46,861 bases of DNA, taken from the NCBI GenBank assembly GCA_023396365.1, contig JAEWWL010000011.1, forward strand, positions 1 through 46,861, written 5' to 3'. A model generated the notes under the pieces. The model was not told where the DNA came from. It was given only the letters and a program-made list of their open reading frames with translations, and ran no database searches. The DNA is from Methanobacteriota archaeon (GTDB lineage Archaea; Halobacteriota; Methanomicrobia; Methanomicrobiales; Methanomicrobiaceae). Position numbers and translations under genes: made by a program. The number at the start of each line of letters is the position of its first letter. The stretch's first letter is position 1. Of this stretch, positions 7,852-15,743 are shown piece by piece.

Positions 7852-8433
7852 TCAGATTTCATAATTTTCAGACTGCAAAAATTTAACCGCATTAAAAGCA
7901 GCCAGTCCCGCAACCCTTAAAGGCTCCAGACTTCTTCCGTCACCTGCGAATGCATTGCACAAAAATCCCGCATCCTCATATGTTATCCCTGCTCTTCGAA
8001 GGTAGATTTCATAGCCGTTTTTAAGCACAAAAACATCTCTTTTTCCAAGATTTTTATATTCAGTGAGTCTTTTTTCATCGCCGGGAAAATGTTTTTCTAT
8101 CTTATCCTCAAGGCCTTTGGAGTCCTCATAAGTTACACAGACAACAGGAAGGCCTGTGATTTTATGGATTTCATCCACATTAATTATGTTAAACCAGGAA
8201 ACAATGCATCCTGAAAGCATTATGCAGTGAATGTCTCTTCGATTCAGACTCTCATAAATTTTTAAGATGGCATTGTTTGCATCAAGTCCTCCAACTGTTG
8301 CCGTATTAAAAGAGACTCCATCTACAATTAAATCCCTTCTCATTACTATTCCGGCAAAAACTGATTTCTTCGCGCCCTTCACAAAACTCTCCGCAATACC
8401 AAGAACACGAATTCCGGATTTTGCAGTCTGCAT
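7852..8433 (-). CDS. DUF99 family protein (endonuclease V-like fold)
   Basis: A 193-residue member of the archaeal DUF99/UPF0215 family. Features are the opening KSGIRVLGIAES, the strand-loop VFAGIVMRRDLIVDGVSFNTATVGGLDAN, the hydrophobic HCIMLSGCIVSWFNIINVDEIH and the typical end RAGITYEDA...EPLRVAGLAAFNAVKF. The family has been related to the endonuclease V/RNase H fold, but its activity is not established. The start is the ATG whose upstream TATA-like ATTATATCT (8458-8466, minus strand) is about 28 nt away, so it may be leaderless. It is divergent from aglJ across 39 bp. Confidence 0.88.
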   Translation of the reverse strand: MQTAKSGIRVLGIAESFVKGAKKSVFAGIVMRRDLIVDGVSFNTATVGGLDANNAILKIYESLNRRDIHCIMLSGCIVSWFNIINVDEIHKITGLPVVCVTYEDSKGLEDKIEKHFPGDEKRLTEYKNLGKRDVFVLKNGYEIYLRRAGITYEDAGFLCNAFAGDGRSLEPLRVAGLAAFNAVKFLQSENYEI

Positions 8434-8472
8434 AAAAGAACTTATGAATGTAGATTCAGATATAATGTAGCA
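8434..8472. promoter_or_regulatory. 39-bp divergent promoter for DUF99 gene and aglJ
   Basis: Only 39 bp separate two divergent start codons. On the plus strand CTTATGAAT (8440-8448) is about 27 nt before the aglJ ATG. On the minus strand CATTATATC (8458-8466) is about the same distance before the DUF99 ATG. AATGTAG occurs twice in direct orientation in between. Neither gene has a Shine-Dalgarno site, consistent with two leaderless transcripts. Confidence 0.5.
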
Positions 8473-9399
8473 ATGGATATAAGAAAGGATGAAGTCTGCA
8501 TCTTTATCCCAACACTCAATGAAGCGCCGACAATAGGAGAGCTTGTGCGTTCTTTTCGCAATATGGGCTATTTTAATATATTTGTAATGGACGGAAACAG
8601 CTCTGATGACACGGCAAAGATTGCCGAATCAGAAGGCGCCACAGTCAGAATTCAAAAAGGAAAGGGAAAAGGAAGAGCAATAATTGAGGCAGTCGATTAT
8701 ATCGACAGGCCGTATGTTTTAATGCTTGACGGAGACGGGACATACGATCCTGAAGATGCGGAGAAGATGCTTGCCCCTCTCTTTGAAGGCTTTGATCAGG
8801 TTATTGGAAACCGCTTAAACTCCTGCGAGCCCGGAGCTTTAAGCCGCTTCAACCACTTCGGAAATGAGGTTATAAACTACCTCTTCAAAGTCGCCCACGG
8901 ATGCTATCTTAGTGATATCCTCTCAGGCTACCGTGCATTTAATCTTGAATCCCTAAAAAGGATGAATTTAAAAGAGACAGGCTTTGAGATAGAGACTGAA
9001 ATCTCGGTTGAGGCTGTAAGCAGCAAACAAAAAATTTCAGTAATCCCGGTAAAATATATGCCAAGGCCCGGTACTGCAACAAAGCTTCATCCAATAAGGG
9101 ACGGCGCAAAAATAATATCTGCCTTATGGAGACTTGCAAGAATCAGCAACCCGATTTTTTATTTTGGTGTAATCGGCCTTTTGATATCTCTTGCAGGAGT
9201 CATACTCGGATCATATGTGGTATATGACTGGTTTAACAATATCACACATACAGAACTTTCAATATTCACTGTTCTTTTAATAATTCTCGGATTTCAGATA
9301 TTTATGTTCGGCGTCATTGCCGATATGATAGTATCATTTAACAGGGAATTAAGACAGGAGATTCAGAGGCTCAGGCCCCCGAATCCTCCCATGAAATAA
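8473..9399 (+). CDS. aglJ: S-layer glycoprotein N-glycosyltransferase AglJ (GT2)
   Basis: A 308-residue family 2 glycosyltransferase with a C-terminal membrane anchor. AglJ adds the first sugar to dolichyl phosphate in archaeal N-glycosylation. The GT-A domain (about 6-225) shows FIPTLNEAPTIGELV, VMDGNSSDDT, the D-x-D in LMLDGDGTYDPEDA (Asp86/Asp88), and the acceptor region SDILSGYRAFNLE. Two TM helices (about 231-252 and 263-290) fix it to the inner face of the membrane. No other glycosylation gene is close. Its 3' end overlaps the convergent aldolase gene by 37 bp. The alternative, a generic dolichol-phosphate mannosyltransferase, is less likely given the C-terminal pair of helices. Confidence 0.88.
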   Translation: MDIRKDEVCIFIPTLNEAPTIGELVRSFRNMGYFNIFVMDGNSSDDTAKIAESEGATVRIQKGKGKGRAIIEAVDYIDRPYVLMLDGDGTYDPEDAEKMLAPLFEGFDQVIGNRLNSCEPGALSRFNHFGNEVINYLFKVAHGCYLSDILSGYRAFNLESLKRMNLKETGFEIETEISVEAVSSKQKISVIPVKYMPRPGTATKLHPIRDGAKIISALWRLARISNPIFYFGVIGLLISLAGVILGSYVVYDWFNNITHTELSIFTVLLIILGFQIFMFGVIADMIVSFNRELRQEIQRLRPPNPPMK

Positions 9400-9908
9400 A
9401 TTATTTTACACGCATGCTCTGCAATTGATGTCAGAAGATATGCCTCTTTTAATGTATTGGCAGCGGCAAATGTTCCGTGGCCCTTTGCAATAACAACAGG
9501 ATAATTTTTCAGCGCTTCGGAAACATTCTGCGCCAGAATATCTGATCCGGGTTCACCTGCAACAACAGGTATTACAGGGCAGAGCATCTTTCCCTCGCTG
9601 TCCTCAGGAATAATCTCGGTGTAATAAAACGAGGCTGCAACAGAAAATACAGGGTGTGCATGAACTATCGCCTTTTTTTCCGAATTTTTATAAGTCAGAT
9701 AATGAACGCGCCACTCACTGGATGCACCCGGCTCAGAGACTCCGTCCATTGATATGAATTTTAAATTTGCAGGCTCATCAAGATAAGATCCGCTTTCTGT
9801 GATATAGATTCCATCATCACGCCTGATGCTCATGTTTCCAAAATTTCCGCCGACAAGGCCTTCATTAAAAAGCCTCTTTCCAATAATTTCAAATTCAGGA
9901 CTCTGCAT
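9363..9908 (-). CDS. Class II aldolase/adducin family protein (fuculose-phosphate aldolase-like)
   Basis: A 181-residue zinc-dependent class II aldolase. Substrate and metal motifs are present: GNFGNMSIR (about 21-29), the zinc ligands in VHAHPVF, and the third histidine in AKGHGTFA. In methanogens a homologue makes lactaldehyde, which can feed lactate for F420; that role here is inference. I start it at MQSPEF because AGGGTG on the minus strand lies four nucleotides upstream. The longer frame would only add translated copies of a 15-bp DNA repeat. It is the last gene of a minus-strand series after thioredoxin, 121 bp apart, so it probably has its own promoter in the repeat region. Confidence 0.87.
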   Translation of the reverse strand: MQSPEFEIIGKRLFNEGLVGGNFGNMSIRRDDGIYITESGSYLDEPANLKFISMDGVSEPGASSEWRVHYLTYKNSEKKAIVHAHPVFSVAASFYYTEIIPEDSEGKMLCPVIPVVAGEPGSDILAQNVSEALKNYPVVIAKGHGTFAAANTLKEAYLLTSIAEHACKIIYFMGGFGGLSL

Positions 9909-9923
9909 ATAACACCCTTTTAA

Positions 9924-9967
9924 CAAACAATATTTTAGCAAACAATATTTTAGCAAACAATAATTTT
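9924..9967. repeat. 15-bp tandem repeat upstream of the class II aldolase gene
   Basis: The unit CAAACAATATTTTAG occurs at 9924-9938 and 9939-9953, with a partial third copy from 9954. It lies 16-60 bp upstream of the aldolase start, where the promoter should be. Each copy contains a TATA-like AATATT. Confidence 0.85.
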
Positions 9968-10029
9968 TTTTAATGCCAGCAACAGGCCGCAACACAAATT
10001 TTTTTTAGGATATTTGAAAAAATAAGATA

Positions 10030-10302
10030 TCAGTTGATTAATGGCAGAATGAGTCCCTGCAGAGTATCTGCCGGAGTTACACCTTCAAGCCTGTGCTTAA
10101 TTTCTCCATCCTTTTCAATGATAATTGTAGGGACAACCTGGATACCGTATTTGGCGGCAAGATCCATGTTATTGTCAACATCAATCTTTTTTATCTCGAC
10201 AGAATCCCCCATCATATTTTTAAGCTGCTCCAAAATCGGCGTCTGCATCTTGCATGGTCCGCACCATTCAGCATAAAAATCCATCAACACTGGTTTAGAC
10301 AT
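10030..10302 (-). CDS. trxA: Thioredoxin
   Basis: A compact 90-residue thioredoxin with the active site AEWCGPCKM (Cys14, Cys17) and the cis-proline loop VVPTIIIEKDGE. It is a cytoplasmic dithiol reductant for target proteins; no thioredoxin reductase is in the window. It is shorter than the E. coli protein (108) because it lacks the first strand and helix, as in many archaeal thioredoxins and glutaredoxin-like proteins. GAGGAGT lies about 9-11 nt before the ATG, and a TATA-like ATTATATATC at about 10342-10351 serves as promoter between it and secD, so it is probably transcribed separately. Confidence 0.93.
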   Translation of the reverse strand: MSKPVLMDFYAEWCGPCKMQTPILEQLKNMMGDSVEIKKIDVDNNMDLAAKYGIQVVPTIIIEKDGEIKHRLEGVTPADTLQGLILPLIN

Positions 10303-10377
10303 TATTTTTGTACTCCTCTTTACAGAGAAAAGGTCAGAAAAAGATATATAATTTTGTTTTTGGGTAAAGTCAGTTAA

Positions 10378-11853
10378 TCATTTTGACGGCTTTTTGGAAA
10401 GAATCGCCATAATGATTTTGCCGTATACCGGACGTGTGACTAAAACTCCAACCAATACGCCAAGGATTGTGATTATTGCAAATCCTTTCAGGGTTGAAAG
10501 GTCCATAAGCGCAAGAGGTATCATCGCAATAATTGCTGTGCCTGCGGCAAGTGTGATGATTACAAGTGCACGTTTGAATCTTTTCATGTAAACGTTCGGC
10601 GATGGGACTTTTCCGTCATGCAAAACCTCGTCTGTTACAATTACAAGCTGATCAATTCCTGTTCCTATAACTGCAATAATACCTGCAATGCTTGCGAAAT
10701 CAAGCTGCTGAATATATCTTGCTATTCCAAGAAGGATTATTATCTCTGCCAGGTTTGTTAAAACCATTGGAAGAACAATTGAAGGCTCTCTGTAGCGGAA
10801 ATAAACAGACACAGCAACTGCAAGCAGTGCAAAGAGCGCTGCTAGAACACATATCAGTTTGAAGTATTCTCCAAGATCTGCTGTGACAGAGCCTGAGCCT
10901 GCTATTGCAACATCGACAGGAAGAGCTCCTGCACGGAGGTGAATCTCAAGAATCTGTGCTTCAGAGAGTGCTTCTTCGCCTGTTCCGGTTGATGCGCTTA
11001 GATCACGCACTGTGCCTTTTAAGAGCTGTGTTGCAAGATCTGATGACAAAGGTGCAGAATATACAACCCCGCCGTCAAGGAGCATCACAAGATTGTGGTT
11101 TTGCGGATCTCTTACAGCATTATATTTTATTGCGGCGTCTCTGAATGCTTCTGCTCCGGCATCATCGAGAGTAAACCCAACGCCCCAGTTCTGGCTTCCG
11201 GGCGGACTCTGGCTTGGCCTTGAAACGCTTGTTACAGAATCTCCAAAGAGAACATGCTCTGATTCATTGCCGGTTGTGATTATTCTTATCTCAAATTTTC
11301 CCTGTGAGCTTACAAGGTCCTGGGCTGTGTTTATGTCAGTTCCCGCAAGTTCGATTCTGATGTAGGTTGCGATATCGTTTAAGCCTTTGATTACGTTTAT
11401 CTTCGCATCCTGTGTTCCAAGATTGTTTACCTTGTCTTCAAGGATGCGCTTTACATCATCGCCGGTCTCTTTTGAGACACCCTGCTGATATGAAACAATC
11501 TCTGCACCAAGACTTTTGAGGATTTCCTTAAGTTCGGCTTCTGTGTAGTACTTGCGGACTTCAATCTGATCTTCGCTAACAACGATTACCTCTGCATCAA
11601 TCTTTTTGGATAATTCCTCAGACAGTTCATATGCAGATAGTTCTGAATCAAATCTTACAACCTCTGACTGGAATGAAAGCTGAACCCATGAGCCTCCTTC
11701 AAGGTCAAGTCCGAGCTGAAGGTTTCCCTCTATTTTGTCAAATGCCGGAGGCAGAACATAGATGCTTAATAATGAAAACACCACCATGGCGACCATTATC
11801 AAAACACGCCAGTCTGTGAATATTTTCTTAAATGTGCTCTCTTCATCAGACAT
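10378..11853 (-). CDS. secD: Protein-export membrane protein SecD
   Basis: A 491-residue archaeal SecD. With SecF it aids Sec-dependent export after translocation. TM1 is at about 17-36, followed by a large extracellular P1-type region (including the start LQLGLDLEGGSWVQL). Five further TM helices (about 335-485) carry conserved segments such as GIIAVIGTGIDQLVIVTDEV. I place the start at ATG 11853, because AGGTGG lies five nucleotides before it; the GTG nine bases earlier is part of that site. It overlaps the secF stop by 8 nt, so translation is coupled. Archaea lack SecA, so the complex must act without it. Confidence 0.93.
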   Translation of the reverse strand: MSDEESTFKKIFTDWRVLIMVAMVVFSLLSIYVLPPAFDKIEGNLQLGLDLEGGSWVQLSFQSEVVRFDSELSAYELSEELSKKIDAEVIVVSEDQIEVRKYYTEAELKEILKSLGAEIVSYQQGVSKETGDDVKRILEDKVNNLGTQDAKINVIKGLNDIATYIRIELAGTDINTAQDLVSSQGKFEIRIITTGNESEHVLFGDSVTSVSRPSQSPPGSQNWGVGFTLDDAGAEAFRDAAIKYNAVRDPQNHNLVMLLDGGVVYSAPLSSDLATQLLKGTVRDLSASTGTGEEALSEAQILEIHLRAGALPVDVAIAGSGSVTADLGEYFKLICVLAALFALLAVAVSVYFRYREPSIVLPMVLTNLAEIIILLGIARYIQQLDFASIAGIIAVIGTGIDQLVIVTDEVLHDGKVPSPNVYMKRFKRALVIITLAAGTAIIAMIPLALMDLSTLKGFAIITILGVLVGVLVTRPVYGKIIMAILSKKPSK

Positions 11854-12733
11854 GTTTACCACCTTTTACCGGACTTTTTGAGGCATTTTTTGAATCAGTT
11901 AGATTCCATTTCAGAACACCTGCATTAAACATCCATGTATTCATTAAGTCAACACAAAGGCCGATGAACAAAACTGCGGAGATGTCGCGGATAATAATAA
12001 TCTGACCAAGTGCTGAGACGATAAACATCATCAAAACTGCTGCCATCGTTGTTGTGGTCATGATAAATCCGGTTTTGAAAGCTCCCGTTAATTTCTCATC
12101 AAGTCTTCCCTGTCTTTTCAAAAGCCTTGTTGTAAGTAAGATATTGCTGTCAACAGAATATCCGATGAGCATTAAAAGTGCGGCTGTTGTTCCAAGTGAA
12201 AGCGTTATTCCAAGGACATCCATTATTGCCGCAGTAATCACCATATCAGAAAATGCCGCAACCACAATCGAGATGCACGGAACATAATTTCTAAATGCCA
12301 GAAATATGAATACCGACATTAAGATAAACGCCATCAAAAGAGCCCATAATGCCTGCTCCTGAAGGGTTTTTCCAAAGCTCTCGCCTATCTGATCGACTTT
12401 GGCATCAGGATACTTTGAAAAGACATGCCCGGTAAATTCCCTGAACTTCTCATCGCTTAATGATTCAAAGACAACATAATAACCATCGTTTATTCCTTCT
12501 CCAATACTCTTTAACGGATATCCGCTGAAATAGGCAGAAACCTCTTCCGGAGAGTCAGCTGTAAAAAGTGTAACTGCAACACCTCCGGAAAAATCGATCC
12601 CGGGTGTTACAGGCATTCCGATACTTACAGTATTAAATGCCAGAAACAGAAGGGATACAATAAGAAGTCCGGCAGGTAATGCAATCATCTGCCGGGGCTC
12701 ATATTTGTTTATATCATAGGTAAATTTACCCAT
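11846..12733 (-). CDS. secF: Protein-export membrane protein SecF
   Basis: A 295-residue SecF with six predicted TM helices. The P1 head starts after TM1 with PGIDFSGGVAVTLF. The C-terminal bundle contains LGTTAALLMLIGYSVDSNILLTTRLLKR, the conserved D-x-N signature of RND-like SecF, and ends LCVDLMNTWMFNAGVLKW. It is the first gene of the secF-secD pair; this order (F before D) is the usual archaeal one and the reverse of the bacterial one. No Shine-Dalgarno site precedes its ATG. Confidence 0.93.
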   Translation of the reverse strand: MGKFTYDINKYEPRQMIALPAGLLIVSLLFLAFNTVSIGMPVTPGIDFSGGVAVTLFTADSPEEVSAYFSGYPLKSIGEGINDGYYVVFESLSDEKFREFTGHVFSKYPDAKVDQIGESFGKTLQEQALWALLMAFILMSVFIFLAFRNYVPCISIVVAAFSDMVITAAIMDVLGITLSLGTTAALLMLIGYSVDSNILLTTRLLKRQGRLDEKLTGAFKTGFIMTTTTMAAVLMMFIVSALGQIIIIRDISAVLFIGLCVDLMNTWMFNAGVLKWNLTDSKNASKSPVKGGKHV

Positions 12734-13101
12734 GTAATAAAATTTGTATCAGTGATGATTAATTGTTATGATTAAAATCCAAAATCTGTTTTAAAAAACC
12801 AAAAATTAAGGCTGTTTATAATGATTGCAAAAGTCCATTTTTTTTAATTTCATAAAACATTAAAAAAAAATCCCCCAAAAAAAATTAATTTTACAAAATT
12901 TAAATTTTTTAAAAACAGACTCTCAATGTTCGAAAAAAAAAAGACTCCCAATTTTTTTTCCCTGGCATCACTAAATTTAAAAAAATTCTGCACTGATTCT
13001 GCACTGATATAGAAGAATTTATTTCTGAAGCAGATTTTTGCCTTATTGGCTGCAGAGTTTAAGGAAAAGGTATATATAAAGTCCCGTATATAAGTGAAGT
13101 C
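12734..13101 (+). promoter_or_regulatory. AT-rich spacer with 11-bp direct repeats and strong TATA box for the 13102 gene
   Basis: These 368 bp carry no credible gene; the short ATG frames stop within nine codons. ATTCTGCACTG is repeated perfectly at 12985-12995 and 12996-13006. A purine-rich AAGGAAAAGG (13061-13070, BRE-like) abuts TATATATAAA (13071-13080), whose centre is about 27 nt before the ATG at 13102. The gene should therefore be leaderless or nearly so. The direct repeat about 65-85 bp upstream of the TATA box could be an activator site. Confidence 0.65.
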
Positions 13102-13416
13102 ATGAGATCAGCGGCAGATCTAAAAAATGAGATAGAAAAGCGTCTGCGTAATTATCTATCCAGAGATAAGAACGGCCTTCGCCGTACGCTGCTGAATATT
13201 TTTGTGAAGGCAAAGTCGATGACTATTGCAGAGACGCATGCAAAGCTTAAGGAAAAATTTGATATCAGCTACCAGTCTGTTGCCTCAATGGTTGGCACAA
13301 TCGCTTCAAAAATTGGTATCCTGCATATCATAAAATCAAAAGACAACGATCAAAACCTCTACAGACTAAAGGACCAGTATGCCGACATGGTCGCGCGTAT
13401 TGTTACAGCAGTTTAA
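13102..13416 (+). CDS. Small methanogen wHTH-like protein (DUF2551-type)
   Basis: A 104-residue basic protein that looks like a winged helix: LRNYLSRDKNGLRRTLLNIFVKAKSMTIAETHAKLKEKF, then the recognition-like ISYQSVASMVGTIASKIGILHII and a short wing KDNDQNLYRLKD. I match it from memory to the archaeal DUF2551 family; the number is not verified. A role as a regulator is inference from the fold pattern. The strong TATA box and purine BRE upstream suggest good expression. A 62-bp gap separates it from the next small gene, which has its own TATA-like element. Confidence 0.78.
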   Translation: MRSAADLKNEIEKRLRNYLSRDKNGLRRTLLNIFVKAKSMTIAETHAKLKEKFDISYQSVASMVGTIASKIGILHIIKSKDNDQNLYRLKDQYADMVARIVTAV

Positions 13417-13478
13417 GGTATCCTTAGATATTTGAAGAACACAAACCTATTTTTAGATAGTTTACAAAATTTTTAGGA

Positions 13479-13748
13479 ATGGATACTGATATTTTTGATT
13501 GTTCAGCAATACATGATATAATAGTCTCAGATGAGGTCAGGCGCTATATTCTTGACAGAAAGAGCAATTTTCGGGTGTGCACATCCTGCGGCGGGCCGAT
13601 TATATTATCAACGCTTGTAAAACCGCCAAAGTCCTCTGATATAGAAATTTATGTCGGCGATTATATTCTGTACGTTTCAATATACCAGGCGCGTTTTTTA
13701 GATACAATTGATATGAATATGATTCCAAGATATTGTGATTATCTCTAA
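13479..13748 (+). CDS. Small CxxC protein, function unknown
   Basis: An 89-residue acidic protein with one CTSCGG motif (about residues 34-39) and isolated cysteines near each end (FDC, YCDY). A single CxxC could be half a zinc ribbon shared across a dimer, or redox-active. The C-terminal part (EIYVGDYILYVSIYQARFLDTIDMNMIPRY) looks strand-rich. I do not recognise the family. CTATTTTTAG at 13448-13457 is about 27 nt upstream of the ATG, suggesting a leaderless transcript. The frame lies between two co-directional genes and has no competing frame. Confidence 0.65.
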   Translation: MDTDIFDCSAIHDIIVSDEVRRYILDRKSNFRVCTSCGGPIILSTLVKPPKSSDIEIYVGDYILYVSIYQARFLDTIDMNMIPRYCDYL

Positions 13749-13890
13749 GCTTCCAGTATTCTTTTTAAAAAATTAATTTGAGAATTAATTTAAAAAGTAA
13801 ATCTGGAAATAAATTAAAAAAATTAATTTAAAACTTAATTAAAAAAAAAAACCGGAACAAAAATTGAACAGAATAAATTATTAAAAATTC

Positions 13891-14298
13891 ATGTCATTTG
13901 AAGAACTTGATCACACAGCAGATTTTCTTTTCAGGTGCACAGGCAAAACACCTGATGAGCTTTTTTCCGCGGCAGCTTCTGCCATGTTTTCGGTAATGTA
14001 TGAATGCCATGATAAAGAGGATGTAAAAAAAGAGATTAATCTTGCATCTGATTCAATAGACAATCTGCTCATTGATTTTTTATCAGAAATTCTGTTCATC
14101 TCTGAAACCGAAAATATTGTTTTTTCAAAGGCAGCTGTAAATACAAAAAACAACTCACTTAATGCAATACTTGCCGGCGAATACTTTGAAAAAGAAAAGC
14201 ACTCCGGCGGAACAGAGATTAAAGGAATCTCGCGCTCAGGTGTGAATATAAAAAAATCAGGGGATAATTATCAGGCTGATATCATATTCGATGTTTAG
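13891..14298 (+). CDS. Archease (RtcB activator)
   Basis: A 135-residue archease. It opens with the hallmark SFEELDHTADFLFRCTG and has the metal-binding aspartate region LLIDFLSEILFISETE. It ends with the family's final strand (NYQADIIFDV), where the last Asp is part of the metal site. Archease speeds the guanylylation and turnover of the RNA ligase RtcB during tRNA splicing. The next gene is rtcB, 11 nt downstream; the archease stop TAG overlaps the rtcB Shine-Dalgarno site (TAGGAGGG), so the two are coupled. The length is close to the usual 140. Confidence 0.95.
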   Translation: MSFEELDHTADFLFRCTGKTPDELFSAAASAMFSVMYECHDKEDVKKEINLASDSIDNLLIDFLSEILFISETENIVFSKAAVNTKNNSLNAILAGEYFEKEKHSGGTEIKGISRSGVNIKKSGDNYQADIIFDV

Positions 14299-14309
14299 GA
14301 GGGAATTTT

Positions 14310-15743
14310 ATGATTGAAGGAATTGAAAAAAAAGATGACGTGCTCTGGGAGATTAAGAAGGGATTTGTCCCCGACATGCGTGTTCCGGCAAGGTTTTACT
14401 TATCTGAAGCTTTAATGGAAACGCTTGAGACAGGAGCTGTAACCCAGCTTGCAAACGTTGCAGCACTCCCCGGAATTGTCAGGTATTCCCTTGCAATGCC
14501 TGACATCCACTGGGGATACGGATTTCCGATTGGAGGAGTAGCAGCCTTTGACATGGAGGAGGGGATAATCTCTCCGGGGGGTGTCGGCTTTGACATAAAC
14601 TGCGGAGTCCGGCTTATCTCAACACCGCTTCATGCAAAGGATATTGGAAAAATAAAGGAGCTTGTAAATATCCTCTTTGATACTGTTCCAACCGGAGTCG
14701 GTACAAAAGCGCAGCAGTCATTTTCTGCAAAACAGCTTGATGAAATAATGCTAAATGGTGCAAAATGGGCTGTTGACGAGGGCATGGGCACAAAAGATGA
14801 TCTTGTGCGGTGCGAAAATTCAGGCTGCATGAAAGAGGCTGACACTGAGTTTGTAAGCAAAAAAGCAGTTCAGAGAGGAATGCCGCAGTGCGGGACTCTT
14901 GGCTCGGGAAACCATTTTCTTGAAATCCAGACTGCAGCGGAGATTATGGATGCAGAAGCCGCAGAAAAATTTGGTGTATCAAAAGACAGCATCTGCATTA
15001 TGATCCACTGCGGCTCAAGGGGTCTTGGACACCAGGTATGCACAGATCACTTAAAAGACATAGAAGCCGCAACAAAAAAATACAAAATCAGAATTCCTGA
15101 TGCACAGCTTTCCTGTGCGCCGGTAAACAGTCCTGAAGGGCGTGCATATTTTGGTGCGATGGCGGCAAGTGCAAATTATGCATGGGCCAACCGCCAGATT
15201 ATTACCCATATGGTAAGAGAGGTCTTCTCAAGATTCTGCAGGATTGATTATGAGGAGTTAAAGCTCGTCTATGACGTCTCACACAATGTTGCAAAATTTG
15301 AGGAGCACAGTGTTGACGGTGCAAAAAAGACCCTGTGCGTTCACAGAAAAGGAGCAACACGTGCTTTCGGACCGGGCTGTGACGACATCCCCCGAGAACT
15401 TTCAGGCATTGGTCAGCCTGTAATAATTCCGGGCAGCATGGGAACATCATCATACCTTCTTAAGGGAACAGCTGAAGCGATGGAAAAAACATTTGGCAGT
15501 ACATGCCACGGCTCAGGCAGGGTTTTTTCCCGTTCAAAGGCAAAAAAAGATCTAAGCGGCTTTGAAATTAAAGAGAACCTTGAAAAAAGAGGTATATATG
15601 TTAAGGCAACAAGCAATAATGTAATTGCAGAGGAATCGCCTGATGCATACAAGTCAAGCAGCGAGGTTGTAAGCGTTGTTCACAGGGCAGGGCTTTCACT
15701 TGAGGTTGCAAGGCTTGAACCACTCGGAGTCATAAAAGGATGA
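14310..15743 (+). CDS. rtcB: tRNA-splicing ligase RtcB
   Basis: A 477-residue GTP-dependent 3'-5' RNA ligase that joins 2',3'-cyclic phosphate or 3'-phosphate ends to 5'-OH ends in tRNA splicing and RNA repair. Manganese and guanylate motifs are all visible: SPGGVGFDINCGVRL (Asp/Cys, about 88-102), GSGNHFLEIQ, HCGSRGLGHQ, YDVSHN, VHRKGATRAFGPG and GSMGTSSYLL. It has no intein, although rtcB is a common intein host. GGAGGG is six nucleotides before the ATG. It follows archease, and its stop overlaps the start of the next gene (ATGA). Confidence 0.96.
   Translation: MIEGIEKKDDVLWEIKKGFVPDMRVPARFYLSEALMETLETGAVTQLANVAALPGIVRYSLAMPDIHWGYGFPIGGVAAFDMEEGIISPGGVGFDINCGVRLISTPLHAKDIGKIKELVNILFDTVPTGVGTKAQQSFSAKQLDEIMLNGAKWAVDEGMGTKDDLVRCENSGCMKEADTEFVSKKAVQRGMPQCGTLGSGNHFLEIQTAAEIMDAEAAEKFGVSKDSICIMIHCGSRGLGHQVCTDHLKDIEAATKKYKIRIPDAQLSCAPVNSPEGRAYFGAMAASANYAWANRQIITHMVREVFSRFCRIDYEELKLVYDVSHNVAKFEEHSVDGAKKTLCVHRKGATRAFGPGCDDIPRELSGIGQPVIIPGSMGTSSYLLKGTAEAMEKTFGSTCHGSGRVFSRSKAKKDLSGFEIKENLEKRGIYVKATSNNVIAEESPDAYKSSSEVVSVVHRAGLSLEVARLEPLGVIKG

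Noticed and set aside
9909..9995. N-terminal extension of the class II aldolase with YCLLK repeats
   Set aside because: It is only the translation of a 15-bp DNA repeat; a good Shine-Dalgarno site marks the start at 9908.
12734..13101. Small gene or RNA in the secF-DUF2551 gap
   Set aside because: ATG frames stop within nine codons and no tRNA-like or snoRNA-like folding pattern was recognised.
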